Part shown: positions 16,969 to 23,459 of the stretch, piece after piece
Layout: each line of letters opens with the position of its first letter
Numbering within the stretch: position 1 is the stretch's first letter
Origin: Victivallis vadensis
GTDB lineage: Bacteria; Verrucomicrobiota; Lentisphaeria; Victivallales; GWF2-50-93
Direction: 5' to 3'
DNA: 64,000 nucleotides
Assembly: GCA_945883805.1 (NCBI GenBank)
Contig: CAMCYE010000001.1
Span: 42,015-106,014 of the forward strand
Translations under genes and position numbers: made by a program
Notes under the pieces: model-generated
The model's database searches: none
Seen by the model: the letters and a program-made list of their open reading frames with translations, nothing else
Told to the model about the DNA's origin: nothing

Positions 16969-18306
16969 ATGATGGGTTGTCATTTGGGTAATTTATTCCA
17001 GGTCTCCGTGGCCGGAGGTTCATATCAGGAAGGACTTACGTCCGTAGTCCAGGGCGTTCCACCGGGAATGCTTCTTTCGGAACAGGAAATCTACGGTGAT
17101 CTGCTTCTCAGGAAACCGGGGGCGGATGAGCTTTCATCCCCGCGGAAAGAACCGGATCTTCCGATAATCTACACGGGGCTGAACTCGTCCGACACAATTG
17201 AGAACGCCGGAAATAAAAACCATACAAATGGAACTCCACTTACAATTCTCATTCCGAACCTCGATCGACATGACATCCATGTCTGGCAGTATCAGAGCAC
17301 AAACAGGACACCGCGTCCCGGACACGCATCATACGCCTCATTCATGAAATACGGACCGGACGACGATTCAATCGGCGCCGGAATATTCAGTGGACGCTAC
17401 ACCGCCACGATCGTATCCGCCGGATACATCGCTAAAAAAGTCCTGAAGGCCTGCGGAATTGAAGTCTTCTCCTATATAAAGGAAATGGCGGGAGTAAGTT
17501 GCAGAGATGTCGATTATTCAAAAGCGCTGAAATTCACAGACTCCTTCAAGAAAATGCGCCGCGACCTTGACCCGTTCTACCAGGAAATCTACGTCAAGAA
17601 GCGCATCACCATGGATATGCGCTTCCTCCAAAAGGCTGCGATATTCGCGGAAATCGAAAAGGAGATCGACGACATCAGGGCGAAAACACCGAAGATGGAT
17701 GCGAAGACCGTATTGAAGAAATACGGTGTCCATCAGGTTGTTAACTGTCCGGACTACGATGCCGCGGAGGAGATGCTCGCGGAATGCAATAGAATCACGG
17801 CGACCGGCGATTCCTCCGGCGGCGTGGTCGAAGTTGTCGCGCTCGGCGTTCCGGTCGGACTCGGCGAACCGGTCTTCAAGAAACTCGACGCCGAACTCGG
17901 GAGAATGCTCGGTATCGGCGCCGTCAAAGGCGTCGAAATAGGTGCGGGATTCGCAGTGAAGGACATGACAGGCATTCAGTCGAACGACGCGATGAAGGCG
18001 GTCAAGGGCAAAGTCACTTTCCTGAGCAACAACGCAGGCGGAATCACGGGCGGAATCGCCACCGGACAGCCGATTGTAGCGAGGGTCACGGTGAAGCCGA
18101 CACCGACGATTGACAAAAAACAGGTCACCATAGACAAATACACGCTGGAAAACAAGCCTCTCGCCGCGATTACCCGCCGCGACCCGACCATCGTAGGACG
18201 GATATGGCCTGTCGCGGAAAACTATACCGCCATCGTACTCCTCGATTATCTGATCGCCCATTACGGGTATCAGACTTTGAAAGATAAAATTTCAGTGAAA
18301 CACTGA
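16969..18306 (+). CDS. Divergent chorismate synthase homologue
   Basis: Chorismate synthase makes chorismate from EPSP using reduced FMN. The protein aligns end to end: VVQGVPPGMLLSEQEI, the RPGHASY His (residue 119), GIFSGRYTATIVSAGYIAKK (matching the second family signature), GVPVGLGEPVFKKLDAELGRML, GGITGGIATGQPIVARVTVKPTPTI and RRDPTIVGRIWPVAE. The first signature, normally GESHG with an essential acid-base His, reads GGSYQEG here (residues 16-22), so that His is Tyr19. There is also a longer central helical insert (about 190-250). It may be a shifted-mechanism AroC or a different enzyme. GGAGG is 9 bases before the ATG. No other shikimate gene is near. Confidence 0.75.
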   Translation: MMGCHLGNLFQVSVAGGSYQEGLTSVVQGVPPGMLLSEQEIYGDLLLRKPGADELSSPRKEPDLPIIYTGLNSSDTIENAGNKNHTNGTPLTILIPNLDRHDIHVWQYQSTNRTPRPGHASYASFMKYGPDDDSIGAGIFSGRYTATIVSAGYIAKKVLKACGIEVFSYIKEMAGVSCRDVDYSKALKFTDSFKKMRRDLDPFYQEIYVKKRITMDMRFLQKAAIFAEIEKEIDDIRAKTPKMDAKTVLKKYGVHQVVNCPDYDAAEEMLAECNRITATGDSSGGVVEVVALGVPVGLGEPVFKKLDAELGRMLGIGAVKGVEIGAGFAVKDMTGIQSNDAMKAVKGKVTFLSNNAGGITGGIATGQPIVARVTVKPTPTIDKKQVTIDKYTLENKPLAAITRRDPTIVGRIWPVAENYTAIVLLDYLIAHYGYQTLKDKISVKH

Positions 18307-18314
18307 AATTTTAT
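18284..18314. repeat. 14-bp perfect hairpin spanning the stop/start junction
   Basis: Arms 18284-18297 and 18301-18314 are perfect reverse complements around AAA. The hairpin contains the stop codon of the AroC-like gene (18304-18306) and ends within the first ATG of srkA (18313). It leaves no room for a ribosome site before that ATG. Confidence 0.85.
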
Positions 18315-19365
18315 GACTATGGCAAAAAAAACTACCAGCGACAAAAAACTAGCGACCAGCAACCAGCGACTAGCGACTAGCAACCGCTCCTGCGGCAATT
18401 TCACCGCGCTGACACCTGACGTGATTGTTTCGGCAGTTGAAAAGGCGACCGGGAGAAACCTCGCCGGATTCACACATCCGCTCAACAGCTACATAAACCG
18501 GGTATATGAACTTCAAACCGCCGACCGCGAACGCATCATCGCAAAATTCTACAGGCCCGGACGCTGGTCGAAAAAAGCGATTCAGGACGAACATGGTTTC
18601 GTGGCGGAATGCGAAGCGGAGGAAATTCCAGTGGTCGCACCGTCAAAACTTAAGGATGGAAAGACTGTCGGGGAAGTTAACGGCATATTTTTCGCAGTTT
18701 ACCCCAAGAGACACGGAAGGATATGGGAGCAGACTTCTGAGGACGACTGGAAACGGCTCGGCCGCGTAATCGCCAGGGCCCACATCGTCGGAAGCCGCAA
18801 GGAGGCGAAACACCGCATGCAGCTCCATCCCGAAGAAACAACCGCCGTAGACATCGCCCAGCTGATTGACGGAGGGCACATACCGCAGAGATACCGCGAA
18901 TCCTTCGCCACAGTAGCCGACCAGCTCATGGAGTTGATACTCCCCCTTTTCGACGACTTTGAATACATCCGGGTTCATGGCGACTGCCATTCGAAAAACA
19001 TCCTCCACAGACCTGATGAAGGACTTCTGCTTATCGACTTCGATGACATGCTCATGGGGCCGCCGGTACAGGACATGTGGATGCTCCTGCCGGGGCACGT
19101 TCTCGACTCCGGAACGGAACTCGACCTGATGATCAAGGGATACGGTGAATTCAGGGAGTTCGATGATAAGAGCAAAGTGCTCATCGAACCTCTCCGCGCA
19201 ATGAGAATGCTTTATTTCCTAGACTGGATAAGCCGTCAGAAGGAAGACCCATGCTTCAGCACAAACTTCCCGAACTGGAATAATGACTCCTTCTGGTCCG
19301 AGCAGGTCAGGGAACTCAACCAGCAGTTCCAAAACGTAAAAGAATATATTGCTCAAAGAACTTAA
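18313..19365 (+). CDS. srkA: Stress-response Ser/Thr kinase SrkA (YihE family)
   Basis: A small eukaryote-like kinase that in E. coli phosphorylates proteins during envelope stress and antagonises MazEF-type death. Family motifs are FTALTPDVIVSAVEKATG, PLNSYINRVYEL, IIAKFYRPGRW (ATP Lys), IRVHGDCHSKNIL (catalytic loop), LLIDFDDMLMGPPVQDMWMLLPG and WISRQKEDPCF. Real homology begins around residue 32. The stretch before it, KKLATSNQRLATSNRS, is encoded by an intergenic heptamer repeat that has entered the frame. The ATG at 18313 sits in a hairpin, so the ATG at 18319 or a later codon may be the real start. Possibly co-transcribed with the AroC-like gene. Confidence 0.9.
   Translation: MTMAKKTTSDKKLATSNQRLATSNRSCGNFTALTPDVIVSAVEKATGRNLAGFTHPLNSYINRVYELQTADRERIIAKFYRPGRWSKKAIQDEHGFVAECEAEEIPVVAPSKLKDGKTVGEVNGIFFAVYPKRHGRIWEQTSEDDWKRLGRVIARAHIVGSRKEAKHRMQLHPEETTAVDIAQLIDGGHIPQRYRESFATVADQLMELILPLFDDFEYIRVHGDCHSKNILHRPDEGLLLIDFDDMLMGPPVQDMWMLLPGHVLDSGTELDLMIKGYGEFREFDDKSKVLIEPLRAMRMLYFLDWISRQKEDPCFSTNFPNWNNDSFWSEQVRELNQQFQNVKEYIAQRT
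18351..18385. repeat. Heptamer array inside the srkA 5' end
   Basis: Five heptamers AGCGACC, AGCAACC, AGCGACT, AGCGACT, AGCAACC run in tandem. They are the same type as the intergenic arrays elsewhere in the window. Translated, they give the repeat LATSNQRLATSNR. Confidence 0.85.
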
Positions 19366-19544
19366 GATATTTTGACAGGATAACAGGATTCCAAGGATAT
19401 TTACAGCAAATTGCATTCATCAGGAAAAGAACGCGTCAGCAGAGTGCCGTTCTCTTTAATTGCAACTTAATCCAGTTTATCCAGTCATCCTGTCAGAAAA
19501 TACAATCTCCTGTACGAACAAGTTAATTAATCTGGTGTCGGTCC
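19366..19544. repeat. Spacer with dispersed repeats
   Basis: It contains the GACAGGATAACAGGATTCCA element (from 19374) and half of the ACGCGTCAGCAGAGTG hairpin (19431-19447, followed by unrelated bases). After these comes a copy of the ATCCTGTCAGAAAATACAAT stretch (about 19488-19507), which also follows the same pair at 6201-6456. Their order is conserved between the two sites, so a block of about 200 bases was duplicated and then eroded. Confidence 0.75.
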
Positions 19545-20087
19545 GTGGCAAAAACTCTTAAAAAACTCAAAGCTGTTTTCCTTGACCGGGACGGAACTGT
19601 CATCGATGACCGCGGCCATCTGAAGAGTCCGGATCAGGTGATCTTCTACCCTTTCACATTTGAGGCGCTAAAACTTCTCCAGAAAGATTTCCTGCTTTTT
19701 ATTGTCACCAACCAGTCTGGAATCGCAAAAGGCCTGATCGGGAAAGAGGATGTGGAAAAAGTAAATCAGCACGTCCTGGATGTCCTTGGAGATAATGGAA
19801 TAAAAATAACAGAAGTTTATTACTGTCCGCACAACCGGGAAGATGACTGCAAATGTATCAAACCGAAAACGTATTTCCTCGAAAAGGCCTCTGAGAAATA
19901 CGGGATCGATCTTGCGGAATCCTTTGTGATAGGCGATCATCCGCATGATGTCGAATTCGGCATGAACGCCGGAGCAACCGGAATTTTCGTATTGACAGGC
20001 CACGGTTCGGGCCATCTCGATGAAGTCCAAGATGACTGGCCCGTCGCCGCAAACCTCCTCGAAGCCGCGAGAATGATACTCAAGTAG
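19545..20087 (+). CDS. HAD-family phosphatase, GmhB-like
   Basis: A HAD phosphatase of the histidinol-phosphatase/GmhB group. Motif I is FLDRDGTVIDD (nucleophile and general acid Asp), motif II is IVTNQSGIAKG, motif III Lys is in IKPKTYF, and motif IV is FVIGDHPHDVEFGMNAG. The zinc loop CPHNREDDCKC is the GmhB hallmark. In LPS synthesis GmhB removes the C7 phosphate of heptose bisphosphate, which suits the GT9 and KdsD genes elsewhere in the window. The reading begins at a GTG with no clear ribosome site. Final residues LLEAARMILK are usual. Length 180 is normal. Confidence 0.85.
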   Translation: MAKTLKKLKAVFLDRDGTVIDDRGHLKSPDQVIFYPFTFEALKLLQKDFLLFIVTNQSGIAKGLIGKEDVEKVNQHVLDVLGDNGIKITEVYYCPHNREDDCKCIKPKTYFLEKASEKYGIDLAESFVIGDHPHDVEFGMNAGATGIFVLTGHGSGHLDEVQDDWPVAANLLEAARMILK

Positions 20088-20481
20088 CACAGGCAAAAAT
20101 ACATGTGCTCATTTTTTTAATTCGTTTTGAATCATGTCGCCACCCTACGGGGACTCTTTATTATTCTAATTTCTCATTCCCAAGGCTCCCGCCTTGGGCT
20201 ACAATTACGGTTAAGAATCGGAAAAAAGTAGATTGCCCCAAATTCAAATTATTTATTGATGAGCCCGCCGCGGCGGACGAATCTTTGGACTGCGGAGCCC
20301 CTGCTTCGCTTTGAATTCAGCAGGCGGCGGGAAGAATAATCAGAACCAATGCAAAGCGGCACATAAGCGCCGCAGTCCAAAGTCAGGCCAAGACGCCTGA
20401 CGGAAGACAATAAATACAAGAGACAAATTCTCAACCAAACTATTTCTCTAAACCTCGTGGACTCGGCGGGAGAATTTAGCG
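20088..20481. other. Spacer with palindromes, ending in a probable attC remnant
   Basis: No gene is supported here. A perfect CCCAAGGC/GCCTTGGG hairpin lies at 20179-20198. An element with arms around 20282-20297 and 20366-20381 (CTTTGGACTGCGG against CCGCAGTCCAAAG) follows. The last ~50 bases (20431-20487) have the arms TCTCAAC...GCGTTATCC with a partly paired CTATTTCTC/GAGAATTTAG stem, as in an attC or attI site. The G-TT crossover at 20481/20482 opens the cassette array. Confidence 0.55.
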
Positions 20482-20503
20482 TTATCCCAAAGAACAGGAA
20501 TGA

Positions 20504-20532
20504 TTGAATCGGTGCATTTCTTATGATATATT
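20504..20532 (+). promoter_or_regulatory. Cassette A internal promoter
   Basis: TTGAAT (20504-20509) and TATATT (20527-20532) are separated by exactly 17 bases, 25 bases before the antitoxin ATG, with GGAGGAG as ribosome site. Toxin-antitoxin cassettes normally carry their own promoter. Confidence 0.7.
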
Positions 20533-20556
20533 CAGGATAAATGGAGGAGATTATTT

Positions 20557-20790
20557 ATGATTACACAAACATTGAAAATATTTGAGGCGGCCGAGAAGCT
20601 TCCGCCTATAGAGAAAATAGAGCTTATTGAACATCTTTTTTTCTCCCTTGATTCAAAAAGTGAAAGGGAAAGAATAGACAAACTCTGGGCTGATGAGGCT
20701 GAAGACAGGTTATCGGCATACGAACGAGGTGAAATGAAATCTGTTCCGGCCAAAGAAGTTTTCAGAAGATTGGAATCAAAAAGAAAATGA
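20557..20790 (+). CDS. Antitoxin, addiction-module component (TIGR02574-like)
   Basis: A 77-residue acidic protein of the unstable-antitoxin family (TIGR02574/PF09720). KLPPIEKIELIEHLFFSLD is the conserved N-terminal helix pair, and LWADEAEDRLSAYERGEMKSVPAKEVFRRL is the typical toxin-wrapping tail. GGAGGAG is well placed. Its stop overlaps the toxin start (ATGATG). It should neutralise the ParE-like toxin and probably repress the promoter at 20504. First gene of cassette A. Confidence 0.9.
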   Translation: MITQTLKIFEAAEKLPPIEKIELIEHLFFSLDSKSERERIDKLWADEAEDRLSAYERGEMKSVPAKEVFRRLESKRK

Positions 20791-21089
20791 TGAGAATTGA
20801 ATTCCTTGAAGCTGCTGAATTTGATCTGGCCGAAACAGTCGCATATTACAATATGGCGCAGGGTAATCTGGGTTATGAATTTCTTGACGAGTTTAAAAGA
20901 ACCCTAATAAGAATCATTGACTTTCCGGACGCGTGGCCTACCGTGTCAAAAAGAACCAGAAGATGTCAGACAAATAGATTTCCTTATGGGGTCATTTACA
21001 GAAGTAATGCTGAAGTTCTTCTTGTCATCGCAGTAATGCACCTGCATTCCGAACCTGAGAAATGGAAGAAAAGAATTAAGCCAGGATAA
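20787..21089 (+). CDS. ParE/RelE-type toxin
   Basis: A 100-residue RelE/ParE-superfamily toxin. The fold markers are RIEFLEAAEFDLAETVAYYN, LGYEFLDEFKRTLIRIIDFPDAWP, RCQTNRFPYGVIYRSNAEVLLVIAVMHLHSEPEKW. FPYGVIY and AVMHLHSEPEKW are the core beta-strands of the ParE group paired with TIGR02574 antitoxins. The target (gyrase or mRNA) cannot be told from sequence. Translation is coupled to the antitoxin by overlap. Its stop codon lies inside the 5' box of the attC site, as is normal for cassette genes. Confidence 0.9.
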   Translation: MMRIEFLEAAEFDLAETVAYYNMAQGNLGYEFLDEFKRTLIRIIDFPDAWPTVSKRTRRCQTNRFPYGVIYRSNAEVLLVIAVMHLHSEPEKWKKRIKPG

Positions 21090-21142
21090 CAAAATGGTAC
21101 TGGCAACTTCGCTTCGCTCGTCGCCAGACCATGACGTTAGGC
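21084..21142 (+). repeat. attC site of cassette A
   Basis: 5' box GGATAAC (21084-21090) and 3' box GTTAGGC (21136-21142). Between them ATGGT-a-CTGGC pairs with GCCAG-ACCAT, leaving one unpaired A, the extrahelical base that guides strand choice in attC recombination. Confidence 0.85.
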
Positions 21143-21169
21143 GATAAAGAAATAAATGAAGACGATGTA

Positions 21170-21198
21170 TTGACAAACGGCACACATTGCCTTATATT
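21170..21198 (+). promoter_or_regulatory. Cassette B promoter (consensus-like; leaderless transcript)
   Basis: A perfect TTGACA (21170-21175), a 17-base spacer, then TATATT (21193-21198). The expected transcription start is 6-7 bases downstream, at the ATG at 21205 itself, and no ribosome site exists. The toxin mRNA is therefore probably leaderless. Confidence 0.8.
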
Positions 21199-21204
21199 AC
21201 CTCC

Positions 21205-21483
21205 ATGAAAAACATACGATGGGACGAGTCTAAGAATGAATGGCTCAAACGGAATCGCGGATTGGGATTTGAGCGAATCGCTGTATTGCTTGAGCAGGGA
21301 CAAGTTTTGGATGTCATAGACCACCCTGACCAGAAGAAATATCCCAACCAGAAAATATTGATAGCCGAAATCGACGGATATGCGTGCCTTGTCCCATACG
21401 TGGATGATGAAGAGGGTGTGTTTTTGAAAACAATTATACCCAGCCGGAAGGCGACTAAAAAATACTTGAGGAAACAAAAATGA
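21205..21483 (+). CDS. Probable toxin, BrnT-like, first gene of a toxin-antitoxin pair
   Basis: A 92-residue protein (MKNIRWDESKNEWLKRNRGLGFERIAVLLEQGQVLDVIDHP, then a KTIIPSRKATKKYL tail). The N-terminal WDESKNEWL and the C-terminal IIPSRKATKKY match the layout of BrnT-like ribonuclease toxins, although the match is loose. The start at 21205 is chosen because it coincides with the predicted transcription start; the longer frame to 21187 would begin inside the promoter. Its stop overlaps the antitoxin ATG (ATGA). Toxin-first order is as in brnTA and higBA. Confidence 0.72.
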   Translation: MKNIRWDESKNEWLKRNRGLGFERIAVLLEQGQVLDVIDHPDQKKYPNQKILIAEIDGYACLVPYVDDEEGVFLKTIIPSRKATKKYLRKQK

Positions 21484-21764
21484 AAAAACAAACAATGGAT
21501 TTGGAAGAAAAAGAAGTTCTGGAATCATACGACCGCAACGAATGGCGCCCGATACAAGCAAAAAAGGCTGAAATCGCCAAATTGCAGCATTATGCCCGTA
21601 ATACGCTCCAGAAGAACAAACGGATCAATATTCGCTTAGCAGAAAGAGATCTGGCTGGCATCCAAGCCAGGGCGATTGAGGAAGGAATGCCCTATCAAAC
21701 ACTAATTTCGAGCATCCTGCATAAATATCTCTCTGGCCGTTTGACAGAAAGAAAAACAGCCTAA
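21480..21764 (+). CDS. CopG/ribbon-helix-helix antitoxin
   Basis: A 94-residue partner of the preceding toxin. The C-terminal half KRINIRLAERDLAGIQARAIEEGMPYQTLISSILHKYLSGRL is a ribbon-helix-helix DNA-binding domain of the CopG/BrnA type: a beta-strand (INIRL) followed by two helices. The N-terminal half is charged and probably binds the toxin. It starts by overlap with the toxin stop. Its stop TAA is inside the GCCTAAC box of attC B. Confidence 0.85.
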   Translation: MKKQTMDLEEKEVLESYDRNEWRPIQAKKAEIAKLQHYARNTLQKNKRINIRLAERDLAGIQARAIEEGMPYQTLISSILHKYLSGRLTERKTA

Positions 21765-21822
21765 CGATTTCCATGCATCCAACCGCTGCTCCGCGCGGTG
21801 GATGAGGGCAGAGCGTTGTGTG
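21759..21822 (+). repeat. attC site of cassette B
   Basis: 5' box GCCTAAC (21759-21765) is the exact complement of GTTAGGC at the cassette B start; 3' box GTTGTGT (21815-21821). The inner stem CATCC-a-ACCGC pairs with GCGGT-GGATG, with one extrahelical A. Confidence 0.88.
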
Positions 21823-21825
21823 TAA

Positions 21826-22209
21826 ATGACGAACAAACAAAAAAAACGAATGTTAAATGTTCTGATATCGATTTCCCTTTATATACTGATTACATCTTTG
21901 ATAGCGATAATGGGCCATATCGATTACTTAAGAGTCAAAAATGGTAAAAAACCCATCTTCACAAATTCTGGAGACGCCTATACTGATGGCGGAAGCGTTA
22001 AGTATTATGGACTATGTTATTCAATTATGAGTAATCATAGTTTTAGTAAAGCCCCTCGTCCTGAATGGGCACGTAGTAACGTGTGGGCATACGATATTGG
22101 GCCAGAAATCACTTTTATTCCTTATGTTTGTCCATGGTGGAAAAACAGATCAGAAGTTAAAACTGTAATAGACGAAACGCGCAAAAGAGAATGGGAAAAC
22201 AATAAATAA
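21826..22209 (+). CDS. Cassette C protein, unknown, one N-terminal membrane helix
   Basis: 127 residues with no recognised family. An N-terminal membrane anchor (MLNVLISISLYILITSLIAIMG) is followed by a soluble extracytoplasmic part with several aromatic motifs (VKYYGLCYSIMSNHSF, ITFIPYVCPWWKNRSE). The ATG is only 10 bases inside the cassette with no ribosome site, so the start may be at the second Met (MLNVL). Codon use is more A/T-rich than flanking genes, consistent with foreign origin. Its stop abuts the attC box. Confidence 0.65.
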   Translation: MTNKQKKRMLNVLISISLYILITSLIAIMGHIDYLRVKNGKKPIFTNSGDAYTDGGSVKYYGLCYSIMSNHSFSKAPRPEWARSNVWAYDIGPEITFIPYVCPWWKNRSEVKTVIDETRKREWENNK

Positions 22210-22269
22210 CACAACTAACGGCTACTCATGACAGTCTTCAGCTGCACGAGAGTCTAGGCGGCGTTAGGA
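22209..22269 (+). repeat. attC site of cassette C
   Basis: 5' box ACACAAC (22209-22215) complements the cassette C start TTGTGT. The 3' box is GTTAGGA (22263-22269). The inner arms (CTAACGGC...GAC against GTCTAGGCGGCGTTAG) pair imperfectly, so folding is weaker than in B or D. Confidence 0.75.
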
Positions 22270-22279
22270 TAAAAAGAAT

Positions 22280-22612
22280 ATGATCAAATTTATCCGTGAA
22301 TCCGAGATACCTGAATTTTCAGGAAAAACTTGGCGAGAGAAAGGTGCACTTCGGCGTTTAGCAATACAAAAAAACAAGTCTATCTACTGGATAACTATTA
22401 TTTCTGGAGCATGCTTTGGTGTTTCTATTGCACTTTTTTTTCTTGCAGCAGAGCTTCTATCTTTGAAATATTTGCATCGCAATATCAATTTGATTTCATA
22501 TCTTATTTTGTTATTTGCTATTTCTATACCAAGCTCTTATTTATTTGAGCGGGTTATTATCAATCCCAAAATAAAAAAATATTTTGAAGACAAAAAAGGA
22601 AATCCTAACTAA
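22280..22612 (+). CDS. Cassette D protein, unknown, two membrane helices
   Basis: 110 residues with no recognised family. A cytoplasmic N-terminus (MIKFIRESEIPEFSGKTWREKGALRRLAIQKNKS) is followed by two membrane helices (IYWITIISGACFGVSIALFFLAAELL and LISYLILLFAISIPSSYLFERVII) and a basic C-terminus. It is A/T-rich compared with chromosomal neighbours. It starts 16 bases inside the cassette with AAAAAGA as a weak ribosome site. Its stop follows directly on the attC box. Confidence 0.65.
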   Translation: MIKFIRESEIPEFSGKTWREKGALRRLAIQKNKSIYWITIISGACFGVSIALFFLAAELLSLKYLHRNINLISYLILLFAISIPSSYLFERVIINPKIKKYFEDKKGNPN

Positions 22613-22663
22613 AACCGCTTCATGTAATCCGTCTTCGCCGGATACATGAGCATATCGTTAGCA
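22602..22663 (+). repeat. attC site of cassette D
   Basis: 5' box ATCCTAAC (22602-22609) is an exact 8-base complement of GTTAGGAT at the cassette D start. 3' box GTTAGCA (22657-22663). The stem CATGT-a-ATCC pairs with GGAT-ACATG with one extrahelical A. Confidence 0.9.
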
Positions 22664-22677
22664 TGATGGAGAGAAAA

Positions 22678-23325
22678 ATGAAAAAGTCATTAGTCATTAT
22701 TTTATCGTTCTTATTAATCTCCAACTTATTTTCAGAGACAACTAAGAAAACAGGCTGGGAAGAAGACGGTTTGAAGGGGAACGTCAAAGAAAGGACTGTG
22801 ATTCAATATACTGTTACGAACAATTCTGGTGAAGATGTTAAGAAAATAAAAAGCAAATCCATTTACAGGTATGACGACAAGGGCGATCGTGTTGAATTGA
22901 TACAGAATGATTCTCCGGGAATTACCTCTCCCGATGTCCATGAGGAGAAGGGTGATATGGTTCAAAAGGGTGAACCGTCGACATGTGTTGCAGGTGAGAC
23001 CCTGAAAAGTAAAAATGATAAATCCCGTAAATATATTATAAAATATGACAATATGGGCAATAGGGAAACGGAAAATTATGTAAACGGGAAGTTAAGGCTG
23101 AAGGCAAGGGAAGTTAAAAGTGAAGTCGGAAGTGAAGACAAGAAATTTTATGCCGTCTACAGTGTTATCAAGCTTGTTGAAGAGACAAACTTTAATGGCA
23201 ATGGCGATTTAACAGAAAAATCCATTTACAAGTATGATAATACGGGCAATGAGATTGAATATGCCGTATACGACGGAAAGGAAAAGTTGACAAGAATTAC
23301 GGAAACATCATACACGTTCTATTGA
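22678..23325 (+). CDS. Cassette E exported protein with YD-type repeats
   Basis: 215 residues. A signal peptide (MKKSLVIILSFLLISNLFS) is followed by three copies of a YDxxGN-type repeat (IYRYDDKGDRVELI, IIKYDNMGNRETENYV, IYKYDNTGNEIEYAVY) resembling the beta-turn repeats of RHS/YD wall proteins. The ATG at 22678 is chosen over ATGs at 22663 and 22666 because GGAGAG lies 4 bases upstream of it. Function unknown; a periplasmic or surface protein. Confidence 0.72.
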   Translation: MKKSLVIILSFLLISNLFSETTKKTGWEEDGLKGNVKERTVIQYTVTNNSGEDVKKIKSKSIYRYDDKGDRVELIQNDSPGITSPDVHEEKGDMVQKGEPSTCVAGETLKSKNDKSRKYIIKYDNMGNRETENYVNGKLRLKAREVKSEVGSEDKKFYAVYSVIKLVEETNFNGNGDLTEKSIYKYDNTGNEIEYAVYDGKEKLTRITETSYTFY

Positions 23326-23338
23326 GTTGATAATATAA

Positions 23339-23422
23339 GCAAAACAATTCTGGTTCTGGCAAACTCGCTCCCTTCGACAAGCTCAGGGCAAGTCGCTCGG
23401 TGCTAGACCATAGGCGTTGAAT
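23339..23422 (+). repeat. attC-like site of cassette E (end of array)
   Basis: 5' box GCAAAAC (23339-23345) and 3' GTTGAAT (23416-23422). TGGTtCTGGCA pairs with TGCTAGACCA, resembling attC A. The 5' box does not complement the cassette start, so the site is diverged or E is composite. The central palindrome CCTTCGACAAGCTCAGG is also found near 45708. Confidence 0.6.
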
Positions 23423-23459
23423 ATCCTATTTCCCGTCTGAAGTTATTTTTAATCGAGCC

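Larger units (their letters stand above)
20482..23416 (+). mobile_element. Integron gene-cassette array without visible integrase
   Basis: Five cassettes lie head to tail, all in the + orientation: A 20482-21136, B 21137-21815, C 21816-22263, D 22264-22657, E 22658-23416. Each ends in a palindromic attC-like site and the break falls at G-TT. In a free cassette the 5' box (RYYYAAC) must pair with its own starting TTRRRY. A starts TTATCC and carries GGATAAC; B TTAGGC and GCCTAAC; C TTGTGT and ACACAAC; D TTAGGAT and ATCCTAAC. E is imperfect (TTAGCAT against GCAAAAC). In A-D the stop codon overlaps or directly follows that box. No IntI gene is present, so this is an array lacking integrase or the distal part of a longer one. 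Confidence 0.88.

Noticed and set aside
20088..20430. Integrase gene upstream of the cassette array
   Set aside because: No ORF of integrase size or tyrosine-recombinase motif on either strand in this stretch.
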